A stretch of DNA of 64,000 nt from Rhodospirillum sp. (GTDB lineage: Bacteria > Pseudomonadota > Alphaproteobacteria > Rhodospirillales > Rhodospirillaceae): NCBI GenBank assembly GCA_021741145.1, contig JAIOYK010000030.1:1-64000 (forward strand), written 5' to 3'. The notes under the pieces were generated by a model. The model saw only the letters and a list, made by a program, of their open reading frames with translations, searched no databases and was not told where the DNA came from. Of this stretch, positions 42,693 to 50,914 are shown in pieces. The translations under genes and the position numbers were made by a program. Numbering within the stretch: the stretch's first letter is position 1; the number at the start of each line of letters is the position of its first letter.

Positions 42693-43499
42693 CTACCCCG
42701 CGGCATAGCGCCCTGGTGTCACGGCAAGCAGACGCTTGAAGATTCGCTGAAAATGGGCTTGATCGGCGAATCCAACATCCAAGGCCACCTCGGCGATCGG
42801 ACGACCCCGGCGGAGCAATTCCTGTCCCTTCTGGACACGGCGGTTCAGTTGGTACGCGTGGGGTGTCAGGCCGTATCGCCGTTTGAAGGCCCGCACGAAG
42901 TGGGACAGGGAAAGCCCGGAAACCGCCCGGATTTCTTCCAGGCGGAGGGGGTCGACGCAGCGGTCTGTAATAAAGGCCGCGGCCCGGTCAAGGCCAGTGC
43001 TGGGCCGATCCTCGGGAGGTGGGGCTTCCCCCAAGGCGGCCTTGAGCCCGGAGAAGAAGGCCACGGCCGCCACATCCTTGACCAGAGAATCCAGGGAGGG
43101 GTCGAACAACCCTTCGACCAATCGGGACAGGGCCTTGTGGAGTCCTCGATCCTCGGAGGCATTGACCCCATGGGGGTAAAAGGCGCCGCGCTCTCCCTGG
43201 ACCTGGCCCAACCAATCGGGATCCACATAAACCATCCGATAGGACCAGGGGCAATCCTCCAGGGGATTGCAGGCGTGGATTTCCTCGGGATCGATAACCA
43301 CCGTGACGCCATCCCCCACGGTCCGCCGAGAGCCACCGATGCGGCACTCGGACCGCCCGCCGGTGATGACACCGATGGAGAAGGTCCGATGGCTATGCGG
43401 GGCGTAACAAACCCGCCGGGCATCGGACGCAACGCGCGCCTCCAGATAAGGCAACGCCGGATCACGGACGAATTGGAATGGGGCGTTGGTCAAGGTCAT
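42693..43499 (-). CDS. AraC family transcriptional regulator
   Basis: A 268-residue regulator with an N-terminal cupin-like sensing domain (APHSHRTFSIGVITGG, VVIDPEEIHACNP) and a C-terminal double helix-turn-helix (EIRAVSGLSLSHFVRAFKRRYGLTPHAYQLNRRVQKGQELL, then IAEVALDVGFADQAHFQRIFKRL). I start at the ATG at 43499 rather than 43538. Its convergence with the DUF2000 gene suggests a functional pair. Confidence 0.87.
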   Translation of the reverse strand: MTLTNAPFQFVRDPALPYLEARVASDARRVCYAPHSHRTFSIGVITGGRSECRIGGSRRTVGDGVTVVIDPEEIHACNPLEDCPWSYRMVYVDPDWLGQVQGERGAFYPHGVNASEDRGLHKALSRLVEGLFDPSLDSLVKDVAAVAFFSGLKAALGEAPPPEDRPSTGLDRAAAFITDRCVDPLRLEEIRAVSGLSLSHFVRAFKRRYGLTPHAYQLNRRVQKGQELLRRGRPIAEVALDVGFADQAHFQRIFKRLLAVTPGRYAAG

Positions 43500-43567
43500 G
43501 GATTCAAGGTCGCGCGCCCCGCTAGGACACGGAACCATCGCGCTCCAGGCAAGCGGGACATTGAAAA

Positions 43568-43644
43568 TGGCGCGTCCTGCAGGATTCGAACCTGCGACCG
43601 TCCGCTTAGAAGGCGGATGCTCTATCCAGCTGAGCTAAGGACGC
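43568..43644 (-). tRNA. tRNA-Arg(TCT)
   Basis: The minus strand folds as a canonical cloverleaf. Acceptor arms GCGTCCT/AGGACGC, the anticodon stem TCCGC/GCGGA around loop CTTCTAA with anticodon TCT, and GGTTCGAATCC in the T arm are visible. CCA is encoded (43568-43570). Confidence 0.96.
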
Positions 43645-43698
43645 CCAGGGGCGGACGCGCCAAGCTATCGGCGCGCCCCAATCTCAGGGAATACGAGG

Positions 43699-43995
43699 TC
43701 AGCCGACCTTCTTGAAGGCGAAATTGTCGGCATAGGCCTTGGGTTTGATCTGGCGCGGGTTGGCCACCGTCACGGTGAACGCGATGCCCTCGCGCTTGCA
43801 GTAGGATTCGGCCTCGGCCCGAGTGGGAAACTTCAGGCGCACTTGGGTGTCCATGTCGCCGGACCCAGTCCAGCCCATCAGGGCATCGGTCACCTTGCGT
43901 TCCGTGGGCTCGAACTCCAGGACCCACTTATGGGTATTCCCCCGACCGGACTGCATGGCCGTCTTGGCCGGCTGGTAAATACGCGCCTTCGCCAT
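43699..43995 (-). CDS. NADH dehydrogenase accessory subunit, NDUFS4/ETC complex I type
   Basis: A 98-residue homologue of the mitochondrial 18-kDa (NDUFS4) complex I subunit, found in alphaproteobacteria. Family segments are ARIYQPAKTAMQSGRGNTHKW, DPLMGWTGSGDMDTQV-like ALMGWTGSGDM, and RAEAESYCKREGI followed by FAFKKV. It should associate with the matrix/cytoplasm-facing arm of complex I. It sits alone between two tRNA genes. Confidence 0.9.
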   Translation of the reverse strand: MAKARIYQPAKTAMQSGRGNTHKWVLEFEPTERKVTDALMGWTGSGDMDTQVRLKFPTRAEAESYCKREGIAFTVTVANPRQIKPKAYADNFAFKKVG

Positions 43996-44066
43996 CACTC
44001 ACGCTCTCCCCTCACAAGCACGGCCCAGGGGTCGACGGGCCGCGCGATCCTTACGCGGGTCCACCC

Positions 44067-44143
44067 TGGTCGGGGCGAGAGGATTCGAACCTCCGGCTTC
44101 TAGCTCCCAAAGCTAGCGCTCTACCTGGCTGAGCTACGCCCCG
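44067..44143 (-). tRNA. tRNA-Pro(TGG)
   Basis: Minus-strand cloverleaf with acceptor CGGGGCG/CGCCCCG, anticodon stem CTAGC/GCTAG around TTTGGGA with anticodon TGG, and GGTTCGAATCC in the T arm. CCA is encoded (44067-44069). Confidence 0.96.
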
Positions 44144-44251
44144 AACTGGATGAACCAGAATGCGCAAAGTATGGTCCCCGGGGGCCGGGAGCAAGATGGA
44201 ATTTCACATCCCGATGCTCGCGACGGGAGTTTCTTTGAGAAAGCGGTGCGT

Positions 44252-44776
44252 TCAAGGTTGCGTCCCATCGCCAAGGCCCGCGTGAATAATCCGGTCCCCC
44301 TGCCCCAGGGAAAGCAATCGCGCGGTCCCGGCATTGATCTCCAACACTCCCTTCGCCGGAAAATCCGATGAAATATGAGTCAGATCATGGGGCTTGGTAT
44401 TGGCGACCACTTTGACGACATAGCCATCCCCGTCGATGAAGAGCATGTCCAAGGGAATATAGGTATTCTTCATCCACATGGTCCGCTCGCCCGCGTCGGA
44501 CCACAGGAACAGCATGCCCCCATCCGCCGCCAAGTCCTTGCGGTACATCAACCCCAGGGATCGCTGCTGGGGATCCGAGGCCACCTCCACAACGAAGGGC
44601 ACATGACGTCCGTCATCGGTGGCGACAACCAGCTTGTCCTGGGGGAACAGGCCCCGGGTATCGGGTATTTGCACGACGGGATCCGCGGCCAGGACCAGGC
44701 CACTCCCTCCGGAAGAGAAGAACAGAATCCCCAGTCCCATCGCGATCAAAACGGTGCGCGCGCGCATCGCAAGCAT
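44252..44776 (-). CDS. DUF192 family exported protein
   Basis: A 174-residue product with a signal peptide (about residues 4-30). The DUF192 core contains VEVASDPQQRSLGLMYRKDLAADGGMLFLW, TMWMKNTYIPLDMLFID and VLEINAGTA. The family is widespread but uncharacterised. GGGGAAGGGA lies directly before the ATG at 44776. An ATG at 44767 is also possible, and one at 44806 would lengthen the N-terminus. Confidence 0.85.
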   Translation of the reverse strand: MLAMRARTVLIAMGLGILFFSSGGSGLVLAADPVVQIPDTRGLFPQDKLVVATDDGRHVPFVVEVASDPQQRSLGLMYRKDLAADGGMLFLWSDAGERTMWMKNTYIPLDMLFIDGDGYVVKVVANTKPHDLTHISSDFPAKGVLEINAGTARLLSLGQGDRIIHAGLGDGTQP

Positions 44777-45185
44777 TCCCTTCCCCTTTTCATAAAAATT
44801 CGACAAAAATCACACCAAATAAGAAGAAACAACATCTTATCTTTCTCTACCAAGATCTCCTTTTCACTTGAATAGAAAAAAATAAATCCATATCCTGTTT
44901 TCAGGTTGGCGAGGTCAAGAGACAAAGACCGGACATCTTCTCAATTGCCGACCCAACCGTGTTTTCTAGCCGGGAAACACCCCCGACCGCCCCCAGTTTT
45001 CCGGCGGGAGGACCGCCGCGTGGAGTGATCCCCGCGCCGGTCGTCCTTTTGACCCGAACTTTTCCGAAGCCGACAGTTTGGGGAAAAAAAGCGGCCAAAC
45101 CAAGGCTTCACCGGAATCATAATCTCCGTCACCAAGGGAAAATTGCTTGAGTTGATTAGGGTATGGGGCCTACAGGAAAGAGACC
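44777..45185. other. Divergent intergenic region with a terminator hairpin
   Basis: An AT-rich part lies next to the DUF192 start, then a GC-rich part. No gene is seen. A terminator-like hairpin lies at 45007-45050. I looked for a TPP riboswitch and found no CTGAGA or comparable core. Confidence 0.5.
45007..45050 (+). terminator. Terminator-like hairpin upstream of the ABC ATPase
   Basis: The 14-base arms at 45007-45020 and 45033-45046 are complementary at 12 of 14 positions and are followed by TTTT. It lies 136 bases before the ATPase start with no gene upstream on that strand, so it may be an attenuator of a leader transcript. Confidence 0.55.
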
Positions 45186-46019
45186 ATGCCCCGCTTCGAC
45201 ACCCCGTCCACTCCAACCTCCGGCCCCCTCTCCGACACGGCCCCCCCCATGGGGCCCGCCGTTCACCTGCGGGTGGACCGGTTGACCTATGGGGGTCATG
45301 ACCTGTTCCGGGACTTGGACATCGATTTCCCCGGGGGAACCTGGACCTGTATCCTGGGTCCCAGTGGCGTGGGGAAAAGCACGTTGCTTCGCCTCGCCTC
45401 GGGGTTGGACACGGGAGGGGAGGTCGGGTCCGCCACATCGGCCACCCTGACCGGGGGAGTCCCCCTCGCCGGGCATTTCGCCCATATGGCCCAAAGCGAC
45501 GCTCTCCTGCCCTGGCTATCCGTCCTCGAAAATTGCCTGATCGGCCACCGCCTACGGGGAAAGGTCCCCGGGGAGGCCAAAGACCGGGCCTTGGCCCTGC
45601 TCGAGGATGTCGGCCTGATCACCCGGGCCAAGGACCGCCCCGGCGCCCTCTCCGGCGGCATGCGCCAACGGGTGGCCCTTGTCCGCACCCTGGTGGAAAA
45701 CCGTCCCGTGGTTCTGATGGACGAGCCCTTCAGTGCCCTGGATCCGCCCACGCGCCTGCGCCTGGGGGATTTGGCCGCGAGGCTGCTGGCCCGACGCACG
45801 GTGCTTCTGGTGACCCACGACCCCCTGGAGGCCCTGCGCCTGGGACACCGGGTCCTGGTGCTGGGTGGCCGCCCCGCCCGCCCCGGAGAGGCCATGGCGC
45901 CCGAGGGGCCGCCGCCCCGCGCCGTCGACGCGCCGACGGTGCTCGCCCACCACGGCCCCCTGCTCACGCGGCTGTCCCAGGCCCTGGAGTCGGAAGACGA
46001 AGGACGGAGCGGCGCATGA
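45186..46019 (+). CDS. ABC importer ATPase (thiamine-pyrimidine/nitrate/taurine type)
   Basis: A 277-residue ATPase: Walker A GPSGVGKST (residues 58-66), signature LSGGMRQRVALVRTL, Walker B VVLMDEPFSALD, and THD switch histidine. The MDEPFSALDPPTR pattern is typical of the ThiZ/SsuB/NrtD group. It overlaps the permease by 4 bases (ATGA). With the THI5-like binding protein encoded 2.6 kb downstream, a role in thiamine-precursor uptake is plausible but not shown. Confidence 0.85.
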   Translation: MPRFDTPSTPTSGPLSDTAPPMGPAVHLRVDRLTYGGHDLFRDLDIDFPGGTWTCILGPSGVGKSTLLRLASGLDTGGEVGSATSATLTGGVPLAGHFAHMAQSDALLPWLSVLENCLIGHRLRGKVPGEAKDRALALLEDVGLITRAKDRPGALSGGMRQRVALVRTLVENRPVVLMDEPFSALDPPTRLRLGDLAARLLARRTVLLVTHDPLEALRLGHRVLVLGGRPARPGEAMAPEGPPPRAVDAPTVLAHHGPLLTRLSQALESEDEGRSGA

Positions 46020-46762
46020 AGGGGAAAATCGTAACGGGCCTGCTTGTCATGGCGGCCCTTGTCGCCCTCTGGCAAGGCGCCTACCATCTGGCGGGAGAGC
46101 GGGCCTACATCCTGCCCTCCCCCTGGCTAACCCTGACCGCCTTGGTGGAACGCTGGGACCTGATCGCGCGGCACGCCTGGGTCACCATGGTGGAAATCCT
46201 GCTGGGCCTGGGTCTGGGCGCCCTCCTTGGGGGGATCGCGGCCCTGGTCATCGCCCTGTCGCCAGCGGCCCGACGCACGCTTTTGCCCTTATTGGTGATC
46301 AGTCAGGCGGTGCCGGTCTTCGCCATCGCGCCGCTTCTGGTGCTTTGGCTGGGCTATGGCATGTCCAGCAAGGTGGCGATGGCGGTCCTGATCATCTTCT
46401 TTCCGGTGACCGCGGCCTTTCTGGATGGATTGCGCCGGGCCGATTCGGCATGGATTGACATGGCCCAATCCATGGACGCGTCGCCCTGGGCGGTGCTCTG
46501 GCGAATTCGTCTGCCCGCGGCCCTGCCCGCCCTGGCCTCGGGCCTAAGGGTGGCCACCGCGGTCGCCCCGATCGGCGCCATTGTCGGGGAATGGGTGGGA
46601 TCCAGCGCGGGACTCGGCTACCTGATGCTCCACGCCAACGCCCGCATGCAGGTGTCCCTGATGTTCGCCGCGCTTTTCGTGCTCGCGCTCTTTTCCGTGA
46701 GCCTCTACGCCTTGGTGGACCGGGGCTTGAGGGCGGCCATGCCCTGGCAGCGGGAGAGTTAG
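46016..46762 (+). CDS. ABC importer permease (BPD transport family)
   Basis: A 248-residue permease with about six transmembrane helices and the binding-protein-dependent loop DMAQSMDASPWAVLWRIRLPAALPALASGLRVA, containing the EAA-like coupling helix that contacts the ATPase. The start at 46016 overlaps the ATPase stop. It belongs to the same SsuC/ThiX-like group. Confidence 0.85.
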   Translation: MKGKIVTGLLVMAALVALWQGAYHLAGERAYILPSPWLTLTALVERWDLIARHAWVTMVEILLGLGLGALLGGIAALVIALSPAARRTLLPLLVISQAVPVFAIAPLLVLWLGYGMSSKVAMAVLIIFFPVTAAFLDGLRRADSAWIDMAQSMDASPWAVLWRIRLPAALPALASGLRVATAVAPIGAIVGEWVGSSAGLGYLMLHANARMQVSLMFAALFVLALFSVSLYALVDRGLRAAMPWQRES

Positions 46763-46801
46763 GGCATTCTTGGATTGGAGAGATCATAAACCAGACGGAG
46801 G

Positions 46802-46838
46802 CAAGAGCCAGAGCAGACAAGAGCCAGAGCAGACAAGA
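46802..46838 (+). repeat. 16-bp tandem duplication
   Basis: The unit CAAGAGCCAGAGCAGA occurs twice in perfect tandem, followed by a partial third copy, in the gap after the permease. No function is suggested. Confidence 0.7.
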
Positions 46839-46843
46839 GAAGG

Positions 46844-46874
46844 TGGGTTCGCCGCGAGAAAATCCGCGAACCCA
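46844..46874. terminator. Convergent terminator-like hairpin
   Basis: TGGGTTCGC (46844-46852) pairs perfectly with GCGAACCCA (46866-46874) around a 13-base loop, between the converging permease and OmpA-like genes. It lacks a T-tract. Confidence 0.5.
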
Positions 46875-46900
46875 TCCCTTGAACCACCGCCCTATCTGAT

Positions 46901-47974
46901 CTAGCGGACAATAACCTCCACGCGCCGATTGCGGGGCTCGTCCACATTGTCCGCCGTCGGAACAAGAAGCATGCTTTCGCCGAACCCCCGCGTTGATATT
47001 TCCTCGATCGCCAACCCGTTCTCCACCAACAGGGTCTTTACGAGTTCGGCGCGACGGGCGGATAGACGGGCATTGCCCATGCTTCCCCCGACTCGGTCCG
47101 TATGCCCCAGAACCTCGATTTCCCAAACGGGGCGACGCCCGGCGTCTTCCACCACTTTTGGAATCAATGCCTCCGACTCCTTGGTCAGAAGCACGGCGCC
47201 CTGCTCGAAATACAAGAGAAACCGTCGTGGCGGGATCGGTTGAGCCGACAAAGTCGCGCCCCAGATGTCCTGAACATCCCGATCAGAAAGGGTAAAGGGC
47301 GTTCCCGGCGCTTGGTCCGCGCCAGCCGCCGCCGCGGCTTCATTCACCCGATTGAGGGTCTGTCCGGAGGCTGTCCCGCCCTTGGGACTCACGATAACCT
47401 CTCCAACACCTCCATCCAGATCCTGCAAGAGCGTCACCACATCGGCCTTCAAGGAGAGGCGCGCCGCGGCGAGGGCCTCAAGAAAATCACTCCGGCAGGC
47501 GGCGACCTCATCCGCTTGGGAGGGAATCCCCTCCTCCAATTCCTGGACCCAGCAATCGAAGAAAACCTGCGCCCGGGCGCTGTCCACGGGGGCGAGGATC
47601 GCTCCTCCACGGTCCAGGACATCCGTCAACGCCGCCCGCCACGAGTCGAGCTCCCGGGCCGCGTCGGGAGAAAATGACCGGTCCTCCAAACGGATCGCCG
47701 ACGGGCGCTCGCCCTTGGCCGCGCTCCGGGCGAGCCGAACGAATTCCTCCGCGTCGGCCCAGTCCCTTTCCGCTTTTTCGCTCGCGGCCAAGGTGGCGTA
47801 TCCCTCTTGCAAGGTCTGGTCGAACAGGCCGCCCCCGTTGGGAAGGTCACGGACGCCCTCCGCATCCCACGTCGTTCGCCCAAGAAGATCTTCGGAAGGT
47901 CCGCATCCGGACAGGACGAGAGCCATGGCGAGCGCGACCAGCGGAGACCAGGAGATACGAGCCTGAGTGTTCAT
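46901..47974 (-). CDS. OmpA-family lipoprotein
   Basis: The 357-residue product has a lipoprotein signal ending in LSGC, a long helical/Ala-rich region (about residues 50-230) and a C-terminal OmpA peptidoglycan-binding domain (EIEVLGHTDRVGGSMGNARLSARRAELV, then GFGESMLL and RNRRVEVIV). It should anchor the outer membrane to peptidoglycan. It overlaps the FecR-domain gene by 4 bases. Confidence 0.88.
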   Translation of the reverse strand: MNTQARISWSPLVALAMALVLSGCGPSEDLLGRTTWDAEGVRDLPNGGGLFDQTLQEGYATLAASEKAERDWADAEEFVRLARSAAKGERPSAIRLEDRSFSPDAARELDSWRAALTDVLDRGGAILAPVDSARAQVFFDCWVQELEEGIPSQADEVAACRSDFLEALAAARLSLKADVVTLLQDLDGGVGEVIVSPKGGTASGQTLNRVNEAAAAAGADQAPGTPFTLSDRDVQDIWGATLSAQPIPPRRFLLYFEQGAVLLTKESEALIPKVVEDAGRRPVWEIEVLGHTDRVGGSMGNARLSARRAELVKTLLVENGLAIEEISTRGFGESMLLVPTADNVDEPRNRRVEVIVR

Positions 47975-48438
47975 TGCGAATCTCCCGCACGGACGACAAA
48001 GCGGGTTCCCCGGATACCAATGGTCGCCGTGGGTGTGATGATGGATGCGTTTTCCGGGTGCGCCTTGGCGATATCCCCGGAAACATAGGCAAGCAGGCCT
48101 TCCAGAAGAGAAAAAGTCAGACCTTGATTGTCTTCAACCGGATCATAGGAAAATTTATCAACCGTCAGACGAGAAGACGCCCCCAAGGACAGGGTTGAAT
48201 TGTCGATGAAGGTGACACCTACGCTACTTCCATCGCTCGTCGTAAAGGTATCCTCTTCATAGACGAACGCGCCCATGCCAACCAACTGGGGCCGCCCCTT
48301 GTGAAGCACCCAAACTTCACCAGACAGGGTTTTAACTTGGCCAATCTGGCCGGACGCCAAAGATGCCGACGTCCCCAAGAGCATGCATACTGCCGAAAAC
48401 CAAAATCGAAGGAACATCAACATTACATACAATCCCAT
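47971..48438 (-). CDS. Exported FecR-domain protein
   Basis: A 155-residue exported protein: a hydrophobic signal segment (about residues 5-28), then a FecR-like beta domain with GEVWVLHKGRPQLVGMGAFVYEED, TSDGSSVGVTFIDNSTLSLG and TATIGIRGTRFVV. Unlike anti-sigma FecR proteins it has no cytoplasmic N-terminal domain and no adjacent sigma factor. It is translationally coupled to the OmpA-like gene, a pairing seen in surface-sensing or stability modules. Confidence 0.82.
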   Translation of the reverse strand: MGLYVMLMFLRFWFSAVCMLLGTSASLASGQIGQVKTLSGEVWVLHKGRPQLVGMGAFVYEEDTFTTSDGSSVGVTFIDNSTLSLGASSRLTVDKFSYDPVEDNQGLTFSLLEGLLAYVSGDIAKAHPENASIITPTATIGIRGTRFVVRAGDSQ

Positions 48439-48630
48439 CTATTTTAGTTAAATCCAGTCCAAAACAGACAATTGCTTCATTTCACGGCGCCGTCAAGTAC
48501 CGTCAGGCAAGACGTTTCACCTCCTCCGAGGCGCCTGCCTGACCAAAAGAAACTGGTCAAACCGCCTGCCCCGCCCTACCTTTTCCGCCCGAACGCCGTG
48601 ATGCTCCCCATTTGAAAGGGTTTTCCCGCC

Positions 48631-49593
48631 ATGCGCCTCACCCGCGTCCTCGCCTTCGCCTCGGCCCTGGTCGCCTCGGCGGTTGGCCTGTCTCCGCCGA
48701 CCCAGGCCGAGGAAGTCCATATGACCGTCCTTCTGGATTGGTTCGTCAATCCGGACCATGGTCCGCTGATCGTGGCCAAGGAACTGGGGTACTTCAAGGA
48801 AATGGGTCTGGACGTAGACTTGGTGGCCCCGGCCGACCCCAACGATCCGCCCAAGCTGATCGCCGCGGGCAAGGCGGAGGTGGCCATCGGCTACCAGCCC
48901 CAGCTCCATGTCCAGGTGGCCGAAGGCCTGCCGCTGGTCCGCTTCGGCACCCTGGTGGCCACGCCTCTGAACGCCCTGGTGGCCCTGAAGGATGGCCCCA
49001 TCAAGTCCTTGAAGGACCTGAAGGGTAGGAAGGTCGGCTATTCCGTCGGCGGATTCGAGGACGCCTTGCTGGGCGCCATGCTCGCGTCCGAGGGATTGCG
49101 CCTGGACGACGTGGAATTGGTGAACGTGAACTTCTCCCTTTCCCCGGCGGTGATTTCCGGTCAGGTGGACGCCGTGATCGGCGCCTTCCGGAATTTTGAA
49201 CTGAACCAGATGGAGATAGAAGGGCACCCCGGCGTGGCCTTCTATCCCGAGGAACATGGCGTGCCGGTTTATGACGAACTGATCTTCATCACGGCGACGG
49301 ACCTGCGCGACGATCCGCGTCTGGCCGCCTTCCTCGCCGCGGTGGAAAGGGGCACACACTACATCGTCAACCATCCCGAGGAGTCCTGGGACATCTTCCG
49401 GGGTCATTCACCGGACGTGGACGACGAATTGAACAAGCGCGCCTGGTTCGCCACCATCCCCCGCTTCGATATGACTCCGGCGGCCCTGGACAGCGGCCGC
49501 TACGCCCGCTTCGCCGGCTTCCTGAAGGACCGGGGCCTGATCAAGGAGATCGTTCCAGTCGCGACCTATGCCACCGCCGTCGGTGGGGAATGA
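48631..49593 (+). CDS. thiY: THI5/NMT1-like ABC solute-binding protein
   Basis: A 320-residue periplasmic protein with a Sec signal peptide (cleavage near TQA). The NMT1/THI5-like core starts LDWFVNPDHGPLIVAKELGYF, a segment typical of ThiY-type pyrimidine-precursor binding proteins, and also has VDAVIGAFRNFELNQM. GAAAGGG precedes the ATG. It would partner with the ATPase and permease 2.6 kb upstream, from which it is separated by the opposite-strand FecR-OmpA genes. No TPP riboswitch is visible. Confidence 0.78.
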   Translation: MRLTRVLAFASALVASAVGLSPPTQAEEVHMTVLLDWFVNPDHGPLIVAKELGYFKEMGLDVDLVAPADPNDPPKLIAAGKAEVAIGYQPQLHVQVAEGLPLVRFGTLVATPLNALVALKDGPIKSLKDLKGRKVGYSVGGFEDALLGAMLASEGLRLDDVELVNVNFSLSPAVISGQVDAVIGAFRNFELNQMEIEGHPGVAFYPEEHGVPVYDELIFITATDLRDDPRLAAFLAAVERGTHYIVNHPEESWDIFRGHSPDVDDELNKRAWFATIPRFDMTPAALDSGRYARFAGFLKDRGLIKEIVPVATYATAVGGE

Positions 49594-49646
49594 ATCGTCT
49601 CAAAATGGGATCCGGTCAAAAGGCGGCATCCAATCCCCTCCGGGGG

Positions 49647-49676
49647 TTGTCGCCTCGATCACCCCTTGCGTATAGT
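49647..49676 (+). promoter_or_regulatory. Candidate sigma-70 promoter of the antiporter operon
   Basis: TTGTCG (49647-49652) and TATAGT (49671-49676) are separated by 18 bases. Transcription would start about 40 bases before the first antiporter gene. Confidence 0.4.
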
Positions 49677-49723
49677 GCGGCGGATTATTCCGGAAAAATG
49701 ACAATTGAGGGGGGTATCGGGAG

Positions 49724-50203
49724 TTGATCCACGCTGTCGCGCTTGGTGGCATGCTCTATGTGCTGTGGCTGCTGCTGTCGGGCTATTGGACCGACGGTCT
49801 GCTGCTGTCCCTTGGCGCCGTCTCCACGGTCCTTTGCGTTCTGACGGCCCGCCGGATGGGCATCGTCGACCGCGAGGGTGTCCCCATTCGCCAGGCCATC
49901 CGCGCGGTCACCTATTGGCCTTGGCTGGCTTGGCAAGTGATCCTGTCCAATATCACCGTGGCCAAGATCATCCTGAACCCCAAACTGCCCATCAGTCCGA
50001 CCCTGGCCATCGTGCCCTATACCCAGAAAACGGATCTGGGTCAGGTGATCTTCGCCAATTCCATTACCCTGACCCCGGGCACTATCTCCGTCGACATGGC
50101 CTTGGACGGGATCCTTGTCCATGCGTTGGAGGGCAGTGGCATCGACGACCTGATGGAAGGGGAAATGGACCGACGGGTCACCGCCTTCGAGGGAGAGCGC
50201 TAG
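49724..50203 (+). CDS. mrpE: Mrp antiporter subunit E
   Basis: A 159-residue MnhE/MrpE-type membrane protein with about two N-terminal helices and a soluble C-terminal part. It has QVILSNITVAKIILNP and SITLTPGTISVDM, both family markers. The start is TTG at 49724 with GAGGGGGG upstream. ATG at 49751 is possible. First gene of the operon. Confidence 0.85.
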   Translation: MIHAVALGGMLYVLWLLLSGYWTDGLLLSLGAVSTVLCVLTARRMGIVDREGVPIRQAIRAVTYWPWLAWQVILSNITVAKIILNPKLPISPTLAIVPYTQKTDLGQVIFANSITLTPGTISVDMALDGILVHALEGSGIDDLMEGEMDRRVTAFEGER

Positions 50204-50206
50204 CCC

Positions 50207-50497
50207 ATGTTCATCGCCGCCACCCTGGCCATCCTGGCGACCATGGTTCTCGCCCTGGTCCGCGCCTTCGTCGGGCCTTCGGTCTACGACCGGATCCTGG
50301 CCGTCAACGCGTTTGGCACCAAAACGGTGCTGTTGATCGCCGTGCTGGGCTATGTCACCGAACGGCCGGACTTCATCGATGTCGCCCTTGTCTATGCCCT
50401 CATCAACTTCGTAGGCACCATCGCCGTGATGAAATTCCACAAGTACAGCAGCCTCGCCGGGCCTCCGGCCGACCGCGATGATTTCGCGGACCTTTAA
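50207..50497 (+). CDS. mrpF: Mrp antiporter subunit F
   Basis: A 96-residue three-helix protein with VRAFVGPSVYDRILAVNAFGTKTVLLI, the MrpF/MnhF signature (PS-x-x-DR-x-x-A-x-N). It starts 3 bases after mrpE. Confidence 0.88.
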   Translation: MFIAATLAILATMVLALVRAFVGPSVYDRILAVNAFGTKTVLLIAVLGYVTERPDFIDVALVYALINFVGTIAVMKFHKYSSLAGPPADRDDFADL

Positions 50498-50518
50498 ACC
50501 GGAGAGGGTCGAAATTCC

Positions 50519-50914
50519 ATGGAACTCATCGTCGATCTCATTAGCTGGGCCTGCATCCTGACCGGCGGGACCTTCCTGTTGACCGGGGGAATCGGCATCC
50601 TGCGCATGCCCGATTTTTATACCCGGATCCATGCCGCAAGCCTCATGGACACCATGGGCGCCGGAATGATCCTGGTTGGCTTGATTTTCCAAACCGGTTT
50701 CACCTTGGGCTCGGTCAAGCTTCTTCTGGTTCTGCTGTTCCTGATCCTCACCGGACCGGTCTCCACCCATGCCCTGGCTGGGGCGGCGTTGACCGCGGGC
50801 CTGCGCCCCAAGAACACGGATGATCGCACGGGCGGCACATTCATGGGACCCATGACCCATGTGGCCGAAAACGATCCGCCCCACCCGGACCTGATCGGCG
50901 AGGATCACCGATGA
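50519..50914 (+). CDS. mrpG: Mrp antiporter subunit G
   Basis: A 131-residue three-helix protein with LTGGIGILRMPDFYTRIHAASLMDTMG, the MrpG/MnhG signature, and a longer than usual C-terminal hydrophilic tail. It overlaps the next gene by 4 bases. Confidence 0.88.
   Translation: MELIVDLISWACILTGGTFLLTGGIGILRMPDFYTRIHAASLMDTMGAGMILVGLIFQTGFTLGSVKLLLVLLFLILTGPVSTHALAGAALTAGLRPKNTDDRTGGTFMGPMTHVAENDPPHPDLIGEDHR

Noticed and set aside
44880-45185. TPP riboswitch upstream of the THI5-like importer genes
   Set aside because: No CTGAGA-type core or matching second helix was seen, only a GC-rich hairpin with four T residues.
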